DNA of 64,000 nt from JBGTFE01 sp036403235. GTDB taxonomy: Bacteria; Acidobacteriota; Blastocatellia; Pyrinomonadales; Pyrinomonadaceae. A program made the translations under genes and the position numbers. Shown piece by piece: positions 17,614 to 24,989 of this stretch; the first letter of the stretch is position 1; every line of letters starts with the position of its first letter. The stretch is taken from positions 1 through 64,000 of the forward strand of contig DASWRI010000048.1 in the NCBI GenBank assembly GCA_036403235.1, given 5' to 3'. Below the pieces are notes generated by a model that was not told where the DNA came from, searched no databases, and saw only the letters and a list, made by a program, of their open reading frames with translations.

Positions 17614-19491
17614 TCAGCGCTTACTTTTTACTTCGTCGGATATTCCCAGAGTGCTGATAAGGCGATGCAGATTGTTCGGGTGAATGCCGAGACCGCGCGC
17701 CGCGTCCGAATAATTCCAGCCGGATTTTTTCAGCGCGTCGAGGATGATTCTTTGTTTCGCGTTTTTTAACTGCTCCTGAAAATCCATTATTTCATTTTGG
17801 CCGAAAAAATTGTTCCCGGTTATCTCTTCGGGCAAATCTTTGGGCGTGACCGTTTCGTCCGAGCCGAGAACAATCGCGCGCTCGATGATGTTTTCCAGCT
17901 CGCGCACGTTTCCCGGCCACTCGTGCTTCATCAACATCTGCCGCGCTTTTTCTGAAACTCCCGTGACTTTTCGCTTGCATTTCTCGCTGTGTTTTCTGAC
18001 GAAATGCTGCGCCAGAAGCGGAATGTCGGCGATTCTTTCGCGCAGCGGCGGCATTTTTATCTGAACGACGTTCAGCCGGAAAAACAAATCCTGTCGAAAC
18101 GCGCCTTTCTTAACTTCCGTTTCTAAATCGCGATTCGTCGCGGCGATGATGCGAACGTTGACTTTGACGGCGTGCGTTCCGCCGACGCGCTCGAACTCGC
18201 GCTCCTGTAAAACGCGCAAAAGCTTCGCCTGTATGTTGGGCGCCAGCTCGGCCACTTCGTCGAGAAAAATCGTGCCGCTGTCAGCCAGTTCGAGCTTGCC
18301 TTTTTTCTGCGCGAACGCGCCCGTGAACGAACCTTTTTCATAACCGAAAAGCTCGGATTCGAGCAAATTTTCGTTTAAAACCGCGCAATTTATCGCCGCA
18401 TACGGTTTGTCGGCGCGATGGCTGTTTTGATGAATCGCTTTGGCCGCCAATTCCTTTCCCGTCCCCGATTCGCCGCTGATTAAAACGGTCGAATCCATCG
18501 GCGCAACTTTTGAGATGAGACGAAAAATATTGCGCACCGGCTCGCTGTCGCCAATCATATTTGTCTCAATCTCCAAATCCGCTTTCAAAAGCTCGTTTTG
18601 ACGACGCAGGTTTTCGATTGATTCGGCATTTGCCAGCGCCGCCGAAATCAGAAACGAAAGCGCCGTCATCTGCTCGAGATGATTTTGCGTAAAACGAAAC
18701 TCCGGGTCGTTTGCATCAAGATAAATTAAGCCTTTGGTTTCGCCGATATTCAGCGGCACGCACAATAAAGAAGTAATCTGCGAGGCAATCAAACTCTCCG
18801 CCGTTCCGAGGTGAGAATCGGACAAATCGTTGCTGAGGAGCGCGACCTGCTCGGCCAAAATCTGGCGGCAAACCGTGCGGCTTATCTGCATCGGTTCGGT
18901 GTCGGAAGCGTTTCGACTCAAAACCGAAACGGCGGCCGGCTCGTCCGAATCGTCGTCGGTTAAAATAATCGCGGCATGATGCGCCGGAATAAATTCGAGA
19001 ATAATTTCCAAAAATCTTCGCTCGAGCGCTTTCGCGTTTTTGAGTTCGTTGACGGCCTTGCCGAGCTTGACGAGCGCGCCTAAATCAGGCGCAAACTCGT
19101 CCGTATCTTCGTATGGATAAAGGCGAATAGTCGAATTCAGAACAAGCGAGCCGTCATCAAATTCGGCTTGCGTCTGAGGCCAATGCTCATCTTCCCGGGT
19201 CAAAAATACAACGTAAGAGTTTCCGATATTAATGCGGTCGCCGTCGTTTAGAACGTGAGATTGAACCGGAAGATTGTTGACAAAAGTCCCGTTGTGACTG
19301 CCTAAATCCTCTAATTTAAAATTTTCTCCGGCACGCGAAATCCGGCAGTGTTGGCGCGAAACGGCGACGTTTCCGATTGGTAAATCGCACTCGACGCCGC
19401 GGCCTAAAACAAAACTTTCGCCGTCTTCCAAATGCAAGGCGATTGTTTCCTTTTCCGGCAAACCTGCCAAAATTATCAATCTCGGATTCAT
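17614..19491 (-). CDS. FHA-GAF-sigma54 activator (enhancer-binding protein)
   Basis: 625 residues. FHA domain (about 1-100: LGRGVECDLP, SRQHCRI, GSHNGTFVN) binds phosphothreonine. A GAF sensor domain follows (about 150-310). The AAA+ domain (about 315-545) has Walker A GESGTGKE, the sigma54-contacting loop GSFTGAFA (GAFTGA type) and Walker B TIFLDEVAEL. A Fis-type helix-turn-helix is at the end (NYSDAARGLGIHPNNLHRLI). There is no receiver domain, so control is expected through the FHA (kinase signalling) and GAF domains, as in FHA-type activators of myxobacteria. It has its own palindromic operator 42 bp upstream. Confidence 0.95.
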   Translation of the reverse strand: MNPRLIILAGLPEKETIALHLEDGESFVLGRGVECDLPIGNVAVSRQHCRISRAGENFKLEDLGSHNGTFVNNLPVQSHVLNDGDRINIGNSYVVFLTREDEHWPQTQAEFDDGSLVLNSTIRLYPYEDTDEFAPDLGALVKLGKAVNELKNAKALERRFLEIILEFIPAHHAAIILTDDDSDEPAAVSVLSRNASDTEPMQISRTVCRQILAEQVALLSNDLSDSHLGTAESLIASQITSLLCVPLNIGETKGLIYLDANDPEFRFTQNHLEQMTALSFLISAALANAESIENLRRQNELLKADLEIETNMIGDSEPVRNIFRLISKVAPMDSTVLISGESGTGKELAAKAIHQNSHRADKPYAAINCAVLNENLLESELFGYEKGSFTGAFAQKKGKLELADSGTIFLDEVAELAPNIQAKLLRVLQEREFERVGGTHAVKVNVRIIAATNRDLETEVKKGAFRQDLFFRLNVVQIKMPPLRERIADIPLLAQHFVRKHSEKCKRKVTGVSEKARQMLMKHEWPGNVRELENIIERAIVLGSDETVTPKDLPEEITGNNFFGQNEIMDFQEQLKNAKQRIILDALKKSGWNYSDAARGLGIHPNNLHRLISTLGISDEVKSKR

Positions 19492-19533
19492 ATTTATGTT
19501 TTTCTGGCCGGTGAATTAAACAAGCCGGAAGAT

Positions 19534-19572
19534 TATATCATTTTTGATAGTCGAGCTATCAAAAATGATATA
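19534..19572. promoter_or_regulatory. Operator / upstream activating palindrome, second copy
   Basis: 17-bp perfect inverted repeat (19534-19550 and 19556-19572) around a 5-bp centre. Each arm contains a TATCA-N4-TGATA palindrome (19536-19549 and 19557-19570). It lies 42 bp before the activator gene and about 97 bp upstream of the sigma54 promoter at 19669. There is no T-run at either side, which argues against a terminator. Confidence 0.7.
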
Positions 19573-19668
19573 GCTTTCGTTATCTGAGAACTTTGCAAAT
19601 AACCGGAAATTTGCCCGAAGACCCGTAATTTATTGATTTAAAGAGAATTTCTTTTTATTTCGACGGTA

Positions 19669-19684
19669 TGGCACGAAATTAGCT
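19669..19684 (+). promoter_or_regulatory. Sigma54 (-24/-12) promoter of a short transcript
   Basis: TGGCACG (19669-19675), four bases, then TAGCT (19680-19684). GG and GC are exactly 12 bp apart. The -24 element is perfect; the -12 element (TAGCT versus TTGCW) has one mismatch. The predicted start is near 19695. No annotated gene lies downstream before convergent genes. Confidence 0.65.
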
Positions 19685-19694
19685 ATTATCTAAA

Positions 19695-19890
19695 GCGCGT
19701 TTACAGCAGAAGCGCAAAAGCGTCTAAAACTAACTAGAAAAAATAACGCTAAAGGCTGATGTCTTTAACACTTAAATCGCAGAAAGCGGAAAAGGTCTTC
19801 GACCTCACAAACGCTAAACTAGCCTCATCGAAAGGCAGAATTCTTGAAACCAATTCTGCCTTTCACTCCTATTAAATATTGGTTTTTTTT
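19695..19890 (+). ncRNA. Predicted sigma54-dependent small RNA (or mRNA of a 38-residue peptide)
   Basis: Starts at the predicted sigma54 start and ends after a strong hairpin (19831-19863) and a run of eight T (19883-19890). It contains small local stems near its 5' end. It also holds an ORF of 38 codons (19759-19875, MSLTLKSQKAEKVFDLTNAK...) whose stop lies between the hairpin and the T-run. The ORF has only a poor, too-close AAAGG, so both a regulatory RNA and a small protein remain possible. Confidence 0.45.
19831..19863 (+). terminator. Strong hairpin ending the sigma54 transcript
   Basis: Arms AAAGGCAGAATT (19831-19842) and AATTCTGCCTTT (19852-19863) with a 9-nt loop. A T-run follows only 20 nt later (19883-19890), so it is an imperfect intrinsic terminator or a 3' stabilising stem. 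Confidence 0.6.
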
Positions 19891-19956
19891 ATTCTTCCGT
19901 CCGGTAAAAGCTTCTCACAAAGTCGTTGGGGTCACGCAAAGTCGCTCCTCGAACCA

Positions 19957-20008
19957 AGAGTGAATAGTAAATTGGAAAAAAGTCTCCTTTCAATTTGCTG
20001 TTCACTCT
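19957..20008. repeat. Imperfect inverted repeat at the TPR gene 3' end
   Basis: Arms of about 20 nt: 19957-19976 (AGAGTGAATAGTAAATTGGA) and 19990-20008, pairing with two or three mismatches. It sits between converging transcripts, so a bidirectional terminator role is plausible. Confidence 0.6.
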
Positions 20009-20011
20009 AAA

Positions 20012-20503
20012 TCATTCCAAAAAATCGCTGTCCATCTCGCGCGCCGCCAGTTTATTGCGGATGATGATGCGCGCGCATCCGTTCCAGCGCAAAATCGCGT
20101 CGTCGTTGCCCGGCGGGCGAATCGCTTCGGCGCGCTCAAACCAATTCATTGCCTGCCGGAAAAACTCGTAAGCCGTCGATTCCGAGCCGGGCTTGCCGCG
20201 CGCTAAAACCGCTTTGGCGCGGCGCTCGTAGATAATTCCGGTGTAATAAGTTCGCTCGTAATCGTCTTCGATACGCGATAAATAATCCTGAATCTGCGAG
20301 TCGCCGATAGCGTAATCGCGCGCGAAGCGGTCGCTCATCGCCAGAACGAGCGTTACCAGCGCTTCCTGATTGCCGGGCTCGATTTGCAGAATATCGAGAC
20401 AGATGCTTTCCGCCGCGCCCGGTTCGTTGAGCAGGCGATAATGCTTCGCTTTTTCGAGCGCAGCCGCAACCGCTTCCTTGTGTAAAGATTTCAGTTCAAA
20501 CAT
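20012..20503 (-). CDS. TPR-like protein downstream of sdhB
   Basis: 163 residues, all-helical, with recognisable TPR units at about 10-45 (AAALEKAKHYRLLNEPGAAE) and 85-145 (YYTGIIYERRAKAVL, MNWFERAEAIRP). No signal peptide. It follows the succinate dehydrogenase genes in the same direction after a 70-bp spacer that carries a word-type repeat, so co-transcription is possible but uncertain. Function is unknown; TPRs mediate protein contacts. Confidence 0.8.
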   Translation of the reverse strand: MFELKSLHKEAVAAALEKAKHYRLLNEPGAAESICLDILQIEPGNQEALVTLVLAMSDRFARDYAIGDSQIQDYLSRIEDDYERTYYTGIIYERRAKAVLARGKPGSESTAYEFFRQAMNWFERAEAIRPPGNDDAILRWNGCARIIIRNKLAAREMDSDFLE

Positions 20504-20510
20504 AAAATTA

Positions 20511-20572
20511 GTGGTCAGAAGTCAGTGGTCAGCCGCCAGCTTTTTCTGATTGCTGAGTGCTGAATACTGAAC
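20511..20572. repeat. GTGGTCAG / TGCTGA word repeat
   Basis: GTGGTCAGAAGTCAGTGGTCAG (20511-20532) is built from repeated GTCAG words, and CTGATTGCTGAGTGCTGAATACTGAAC follows (20546-20572). The two parts can pair loosely. Related words appear inside the 5' coding ends of pgeF and the M16 protease gene at 57735. Confidence 0.55.
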
Positions 20573-20573
20573 G

Positions 20574-21317
20574 CTATTTTCTACGGAATAATTTCAAAAA
20601 CTTCGTAATCGGGTCGTAAAATTCGTCGACGACGCGCTCTTTGAGCGGAATAATCGCGTTATCGGTAATCTGGATTTCTTCCGGACAGACCTTTGTGCAG
20701 CATTTCGTGATGTTGCAGTAGCCGATGTTTCCCTCGTCTTTTAAATCCTTCAGGCGATTTTCGGTATCGAGCGGGTTCATTTCCAGATTTGCCGCGTAAA
20801 CCAGAAAACGCGGGCCGATAAATTCCTCGTGTTTATGATGGTCGCGCAAAACGTGGCAAACGTCCTGGCACAAAAAACATTCGATGCATTTGCGAAATTC
20901 CTGCACGCGGTCAATGTCCGTCTGCTGCATTCGCCATGTTCCGTCTTCGGCGTCGGCCGGACGCGGTTTAAATTTTTTGATTCGTTTTTTGACTTCGTAA
21001 TTCCATGAAACGTCCGTCACCAAATCTTTTTTGAGCGGAAATGCCTTCATCGGCTCGACGGTTATCGTCTTATCCTGCGGCAGAGTGTTCATTCTGGTCA
21101 TGCACATCAGCTTCGGCTTGCCGTTTATCTCCGCCGAACAAGAGCCGCATTTTCCCGCCTTGCAGTTCCAGCGACAAGCCAAATCTCCGGCCTGCTCGCC
21201 CTGAATTTGCAGAACGGCGTCGAGCACGACCATTCCTTCGGAAATTTCGGTTTCGTAAGACTTAAACTCACCGCCCTCACTGTTACCGCGCCAGATTTTG
21301 AAAGTAGCTTTTGCCAT
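20574..21317 (-). CDS. sdhB: Succinate dehydrogenase / fumarate reductase iron-sulfur subunit
   Basis: 247 residues. The N-terminal plant-type ferredoxin domain has the CRWNCKAGKCGSCSAEINGKPKLMC cysteine set (shown as CxxxxCxxC...C) for the 2Fe-2S centre. The C-terminal domain has CIECFLCQDVCHVLR and CNITKCCTKVCPEEI for the 4Fe-4S and 3Fe-4S centres. It passes electrons from SdhA flavin to the membrane quinone. It lies downstream of sdhA but is separated from it by a DUF2846 gene. Confidence 0.96.
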   Translation of the reverse strand: MAKATFKIWRGNSEGGEFKSYETEISEGMVVLDAVLQIQGEQAGDLACRWNCKAGKCGSCSAEINGKPKLMCMTRMNTLPQDKTITVEPMKAFPLKKDLVTDVSWNYEVKKRIKKFKPRPADAEDGTWRMQQTDIDRVQEFRKCIECFLCQDVCHVLRDHHKHEEFIGPRFLVYAANLEMNPLDTENRLKDLKDEGNIGYCNITKCCTKVCPEEIQITDNAIIPLKERVVDEFYDPITKFLKLFRRK

Positions 21318-21318
21318 T

Positions 21319-21783
21319 TTATTTTAATTCCGTAAAAACAATATTTTTGTCCCTGATGTTACCTTTATCAATTGGTCTAAGTTGTTTGATATCAAATGCC
21401 CCGCTTTCGGCTGATATTAGAAAAACGCCACTTGGCTTTAAGGTTGCATCTGCTTCCCACCCAATTTTGATGTAATAAGTTTTTCCTGCCTCAAAATTCA
21501 TTTCAATGCCACCGAATTTTTTATTTTTCAACCGAAAATTATGTTTTCCTGATTCCAGCATTATAATAAAAAATCTTTCAGGGCGAATATCAGCAATTTC
21601 TTTATCATCAAGAAAGACAGGTTTTCTAATCTGTCCAAGCGTTGTAGTAGTAGCAAGAGAATAAAAATATACAATGGCTTTATCGTTTGTCTTATTTTCA
21701 GTTTCTTTCACTTGAGCATATAAACTGGTAGAAAATATGCAAAAAAGAACTGTCAAAAAAATTGTTTGAATCAAAAGTTTCAT
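21319..21783 (-). CDS. DUF2846-like secreted protein inserted between sdhA and sdhB
   Basis: 154 residues. A signal peptide (about 1-24, ending SLYAQ) is followed by a beta-sandwich-like domain with the DUF2846 pattern: YFYS, KPVFLDDKEIADI, FFIIMLESGKHNFR and EAGKTYYIKIGW. It is exported or membrane-associated, of unknown function. Its stop abuts the sdhB start and its start overlaps the sdhA stop codon by one base, so it is firmly inside the operon. It is visibly more AT-rich than both neighbours, which suggests later insertion. Confidence 0.85.
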   Translation of the reverse strand: MKLLIQTIFLTVLFCIFSTSLYAQVKETENKTNDKAIVYFYSLATTTTLGQIRKPVFLDDKEIADIRPERFFIIMLESGKHNFRLKNKKFGGIEMNFEAGKTYYIKIGWEADATLKPSGVFLISAESGAFDIKQLRPIDKGNIRDKNIVFTELK

Positions 21784-23594
21784 TAGCCCATCTCCTCGAT
21801 AATTTGTTTTAATTCGGCAGGCATTTCGGGAATCGGCACACGCGTAATCTGCATTTCACCGTCCGCGCCTTTTTTTATCGTGAAATTGATTTTGCCGAAT
21901 TCCTCGACTTTCGCCGGGTAATCGTCACGAAACTGCCCGCCGCGACTTTCCTTGCGCTCGATTGCGGCGAGCGTAATCGCTTCGGATACATTTAATAAAT
22001 TGTGCAAGTCGAGCGCCGTGTGCCAGCTCGGATTAAAATCGATATTGCCCGTCAAGCTGATTTTTTCTCTGCGTTCTTTTAGTTCTTTGATACCGATGAG
22101 CGCGCTCTGCATTTCGTCCTCGTGGCGCACGATGCCGACCAAATCCTGCATCATGTCCTGAAGGTCGTGCTGAATCTGGAAAGGATTTTCGCCGTTCGCG
22201 CGGTCAAACGCTTCCAGAGACCAGCGAACGGTTTTATCGATTTGCTCGCCCGCGATTTGTCCAAAATCGTTTTCCTGCGCGTATTTCGCCGCGTATTCGC
22301 CCGCGCGTTTGCCGAAAACAAGCAAATCGGAAAGCGAGTTTCCGCCGAGACGATTTGCGCCATTGATGCCGGCGGCGCATTCTCCGGCGGCGAAAAGTCC
22401 GGGAACGGTCGAAGCCTGCGTGTCGGCATCGACGCGGACGCCGCCCATTATGTAATGCGTCGTCGGCCCGACTTCCATCGGCGTCGTCGTAATGTCCAAA
22501 TCGGCCAATTGTTTAAATTGGTGATACATACTCGGCAGTTTTTTCTTGATGTGCTCGGGCGCGTTCGAGATTTTCTCCTTTATCCATGCGATGTCGAGAT
22601 AAACGCCGCCGTTCGGCGTTCCGCGCCCGGCCTTTACTTCGCGGACGATGCAGCGCGCAACGTGGTCGCGCGTTAAAAGCTCGGGCGGGCGGCGCGCGTT
22701 TTTGTCGCCCTGCGTGTAGCGCCAGCCTTCTTCCGGGTTGTCGGCGGTCTGGTCTTTGTAGTTGTCGGGAATGTCGTCGAACATAAAGCGGCGGCCTTCC
22801 GAGTTTTTCAAAATTCCGCCTTCGCCGCGCACGCCTTCGGTCACAAGGATTCCGCGCACGCTCGGCGGATAAACCATTCCGGTCGGGTGAAATTGAATAA
22901 ATTCCATATCAATCAATTCCGCGCCGGCGTCGTATGCGAGCGAATGACCGTCGCCCGTTCCTTCCCAGCTGTTGCTCGTAATTTTGTAAGCGCGCCCGAT
23001 TCCGCCGGTCGCTAAAATCACGGCTTTCGCCCTGAAAATCCGAAATCTTCCATGTTCGCGCTCGTATGCAAACGCGCCGACGACGCGGTCACCGTCTTTC
23101 AAGAGCGCAATCACGGTGACTTCCATATAAACTTCGATGCCCTGATGAATGCCGTGGTCTTGCAACGTGCGAATCAACTCAAGCCCGGTTCGGTCGCCGA
23201 CGTGCGCGAGTCGCGGATAGCGATGGCCGCCAAAGTTTCTCTGCAAAATTTTGCCGTCTTTGGTGCGGTCGAAAACCGCGCCCCAGGATTCCAATTCGCG
23301 CACGCGGTCGGGCGCTTCCTTGGCGTGAAGCTCGGCCATGCGCCAGTTATTGACGTATTGACCGCCGCGCATCGTGTCGGAAAAATGGACTTTCCAGTTG
23401 TCGCGGTCGTCGACGTTCGCCATCGCCGCCGCCATTCCGCCTTCGGCCATCACGGTGTGCGCTTTGCCGAGCAGCGATTTGCAGACCAGACCGACCGAAA
23501 CGCCGGCGGCGGATGCTTCGATTGCCGCGCGCAGTCCCGCGCCGCCCGCGCCGATGACGAGAACGTCGTGTTCAAATGTTTGATATTCAGACAT
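21783..23594 (-). CDS. sdhA: Succinate dehydrogenase / fumarate reductase flavoprotein subunit
   Basis: 603 residues from MSEYQTFEHDVLVIGAGGAG; a longer reading adds 20 residues encoded by a repeat and is rejected. FAD-binding GAGGAGLRAAIEA, the histidyl-FAD region HTVMAEGGMAAA, the substrate-site stretch QFHPTGMVYP and catalytic-region EGVRGEGGIL are present. It oxidises succinate to fumarate (or the reverse) on the cytoplasmic face. Operon order sdhC-sdhA-DUF2846-sdhB. Confidence 0.96.
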   Translation of the reverse strand: MSEYQTFEHDVLVIGAGGAGLRAAIEASAAGVSVGLVCKSLLGKAHTVMAEGGMAAAMANVDDRDNWKVHFSDTMRGGQYVNNWRMAELHAKEAPDRVRELESWGAVFDRTKDGKILQRNFGGHRYPRLAHVGDRTGLELIRTLQDHGIHQGIEVYMEVTVIALLKDGDRVVGAFAYEREHGRFRIFRAKAVILATGGIGRAYKITSNSWEGTGDGHSLAYDAGAELIDMEFIQFHPTGMVYPPSVRGILVTEGVRGEGGILKNSEGRRFMFDDIPDNYKDQTADNPEEGWRYTQGDKNARRPPELLTRDHVARCIVREVKAGRGTPNGGVYLDIAWIKEKISNAPEHIKKKLPSMYHQFKQLADLDITTTPMEVGPTTHYIMGGVRVDADTQASTVPGLFAAGECAAGINGANRLGGNSLSDLLVFGKRAGEYAAKYAQENDFGQIAGEQIDKTVRWSLEAFDRANGENPFQIQHDLQDMMQDLVGIVRHEDEMQSALIGIKELKERREKISLTGNIDFNPSWHTALDLHNLLNVSEAITLAAIERKESRGGQFRDDYPAKVEEFGKINFTIKKGADGEMQITRVPIPEMPAELKQIIEEMG

Positions 23595-23598
23595 AAAA

Positions 23599-23675
23599 TA
23601 AGGGATGAAGGATGAGGGACGAAGAATGAATGAGAGATGATTTGATTTATTCATCCCTCATCCCTTACATCCCTC
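23599..23675. repeat. GGGATGAAGGATGAGGG inverted word repeat between sdhC and sdhA
   Basis: Purine-rich left part (23600-23620, AAGGGATGAAGGATGAGGGA) and pyrimidine-rich right part (23650-23674, TTCATCCCTCATCCCTTACA...) form a long imperfect hairpin directly upstream of the sdhA start. It may affect processing or relative expression of the sdh genes. Confidence 0.6.
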
Positions 23676-23681
23676 TGCCCT

Positions 23682-24491
23682 CTAAAAAATTCTCCAATCG
23701 TGCCAGACGCCCATCGAGCAGAGACGCACGTAAATATCCGAAAAACCGACGACGAACAAGCTGCACCAGGCAAACACCATGTGTCGTTTGTTCAGTGAGC
23801 TGCAAGCATTGTATGTCGCACAGCGAATAGGTGTGTTTGAAAGCTCGTCGCATTTTCCGCCGACCAGATGGCGCAAGCTATGACAGCTGAACGTGTAGCC
23901 CGCGAGAAAGAAAACGTTTGCGCAGAGCACAATCGTGCCGACTCCGATGCCGAACGAAGATTTGCCCGAGGCGTCGGTAAACCACATCGCTTTCCACGCA
24001 TCGTGAAAAAGAAAGATGATAAAAATCAACGCGAGATATAAAAAATACCGATGAACGTTTTGCAGAATGAGCGGAAATTTTCGCTCGCCCCAGTAGCTGT
24101 CGCGCGGCTCACCGACCGCGCACGACGGCGGGTCGGCCCAGAAAGCTTTGTAATATGCGCCGCGATAGTAATAACAGGTGAAGCGAAATCCGGCGGGTGC
24201 CCAGAGAATAAGGAGCGCGGGCGAAAACGGAACCCAGTCCGGAATCCACGCCGGTTTTGCGCCGAACATCGCGTGCGGCGAAGCGCCGAAAATCTCCGGC
24301 GAGTAAAACGGCGATAAATAGTGCGCGCCGCCGCCGCCGTAAAAGTAATGCGCGCCCTGAAACGCCGCCCACGTCGAGTAAACGATGAAAGCCGAAAGCG
24401 CGAGAAAGACGAATAAAGGATAAACCCACCACGCTTCCCGGCGCATGGTTTGGCCGAACGAGCGTTTTATCGGAAGACTTGCCGAAGCCAT
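23682..24491 (-). CDS. sdhC: Succinate dehydrogenase cytochrome b membrane subunit
   Basis: 269 residues with about five membrane helices (about 25-45, 88-105, 145-165, 182-203, 240-260) and several conserved-looking histidines for haem and quinone sites (HRYF, FHDAWK, CHSLRHL). It anchors SdhAB. The form is the single large membrane subunit seen in actinobacterial and acidobacterial enzymes. A Cys-rich loop between helices 4 and 5 (CHSLRHL...CDELSN...CATYNAC) is notable. First gene of the operon, with GGAGG about 15 bp before its ATG. Confidence 0.88.
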   Translation of the reverse strand: MASASLPIKRSFGQTMRREAWWVYPLFVFLALSAFIVYSTWAAFQGAHYFYGGGGAHYLSPFYSPEIFGASPHAMFGAKPAWIPDWVPFSPALLILWAPAGFRFTCYYYRGAYYKAFWADPPSCAVGEPRDSYWGERKFPLILQNVHRYFLYLALIFIIFLFHDAWKAMWFTDASGKSSFGIGVGTIVLCANVFFLAGYTFSCHSLRHLVGGKCDELSNTPIRCATYNACSSLNKRHMVFAWCSLFVVGFSDIYVRLCSMGVWHDWRIF

Positions 24492-24730
24492 ATTTTTATA
24501 AATACCTCCAGCGCGAGCTTTCGAAGCATTTTATTGGAAATTTATTTGAAATTGTAAGATTTGAAATACGATTGAAAGCGCCGTTTTTTGCCGGAGAATA
24601 TTTTTGCAATAAGCCAGATTTTGTTATATTCCCGCCCTTGTCAGCAGCTCTTTTCGCCTCTTTTCGCCCGCACACGTTTTACGTCCAACACTAGAACTAC
24701 ACGGATTTTATTTCCGATTAATTTGGTTAA

Positions 24731-24759
24731 GTTTTACGGCAAATTCCCCGATAAGTCAA
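24731..24759 (-). promoter_or_regulatory. Candidate promoter of the sdh operon
   Basis: Minus strand: TTGACT (24759-24754), a 17-bp spacer, TAAAAC (24736-24731). The -35 is good and the -10 weak. It would give a leader of about 230 nt before sdhC. Confidence 0.4.
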
Positions 24760-24818
24760 GCTAAATCGGGTTTTATCAAGGAGTTGTTATTTTCCGAAAA
24801 ACGCCTCGAAAATTTTTC

Positions 24819-24847
24819 TTGACGGGCACAGGCAGTAAGAATACTAT
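24819..24847 (+). promoter_or_regulatory. Sigma70-type promoter of the TIR gene
   Basis: TTGACG (24819-24824), a 17-bp spacer and TACTAT (24842-24847), five and four matches to consensus. The leader would be about 135 nt to the ATG at 24990. Confidence 0.6.
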
Positions 24848-24989
24848 GTAGAAGTTTCAAAAAATAAATTTCCGTTTTGCGCCGTGATTTGCCGGTTCCC
24901 AAGTTTAATCGCGGAATTCGCGTCGGCTGCCAAATCAGAAAATCAAACAGTTATCCTTAATTCTATTTTTGCCAAAGGAGATTATTGTT

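Larger units (their letters stand above)
19492..20011. other. 520-bp intergenic region: operator, sigma54 promoter, small transcript, hairpin repeat
   Basis: In order: activator-gene leader, palindromic operator, AT-rich spacer, sigma54 promoter, putative small transcript, and a word-type inverted repeat (19957-20008) that separates it from the convergent TPR gene. No conventional gene is seen. Confidence 0.7.
24492..24989. other. 498-bp divergent intergenic region (sdhC / TIR gene)
   Basis: AT-rich. It holds the candidate sdh promoter (minus) and the TIR promoter (plus). No ORF with a ribosome site or RNA gene was recognised in the rest. Confidence 0.5.

Noticed and set aside
19534..19572. 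Intrinsic terminator
   Set aside because: Long stem but no T-run on either strand, and it lies upstream of gene starts with a second copy at 14728-14766 in the same relation to promoters.
23595..23654. 20-residue N-terminal extension of SdhA
   Set aside because: Encoded by an intergenic word repeat; family alignment begins at MSEYQTFEHDV.
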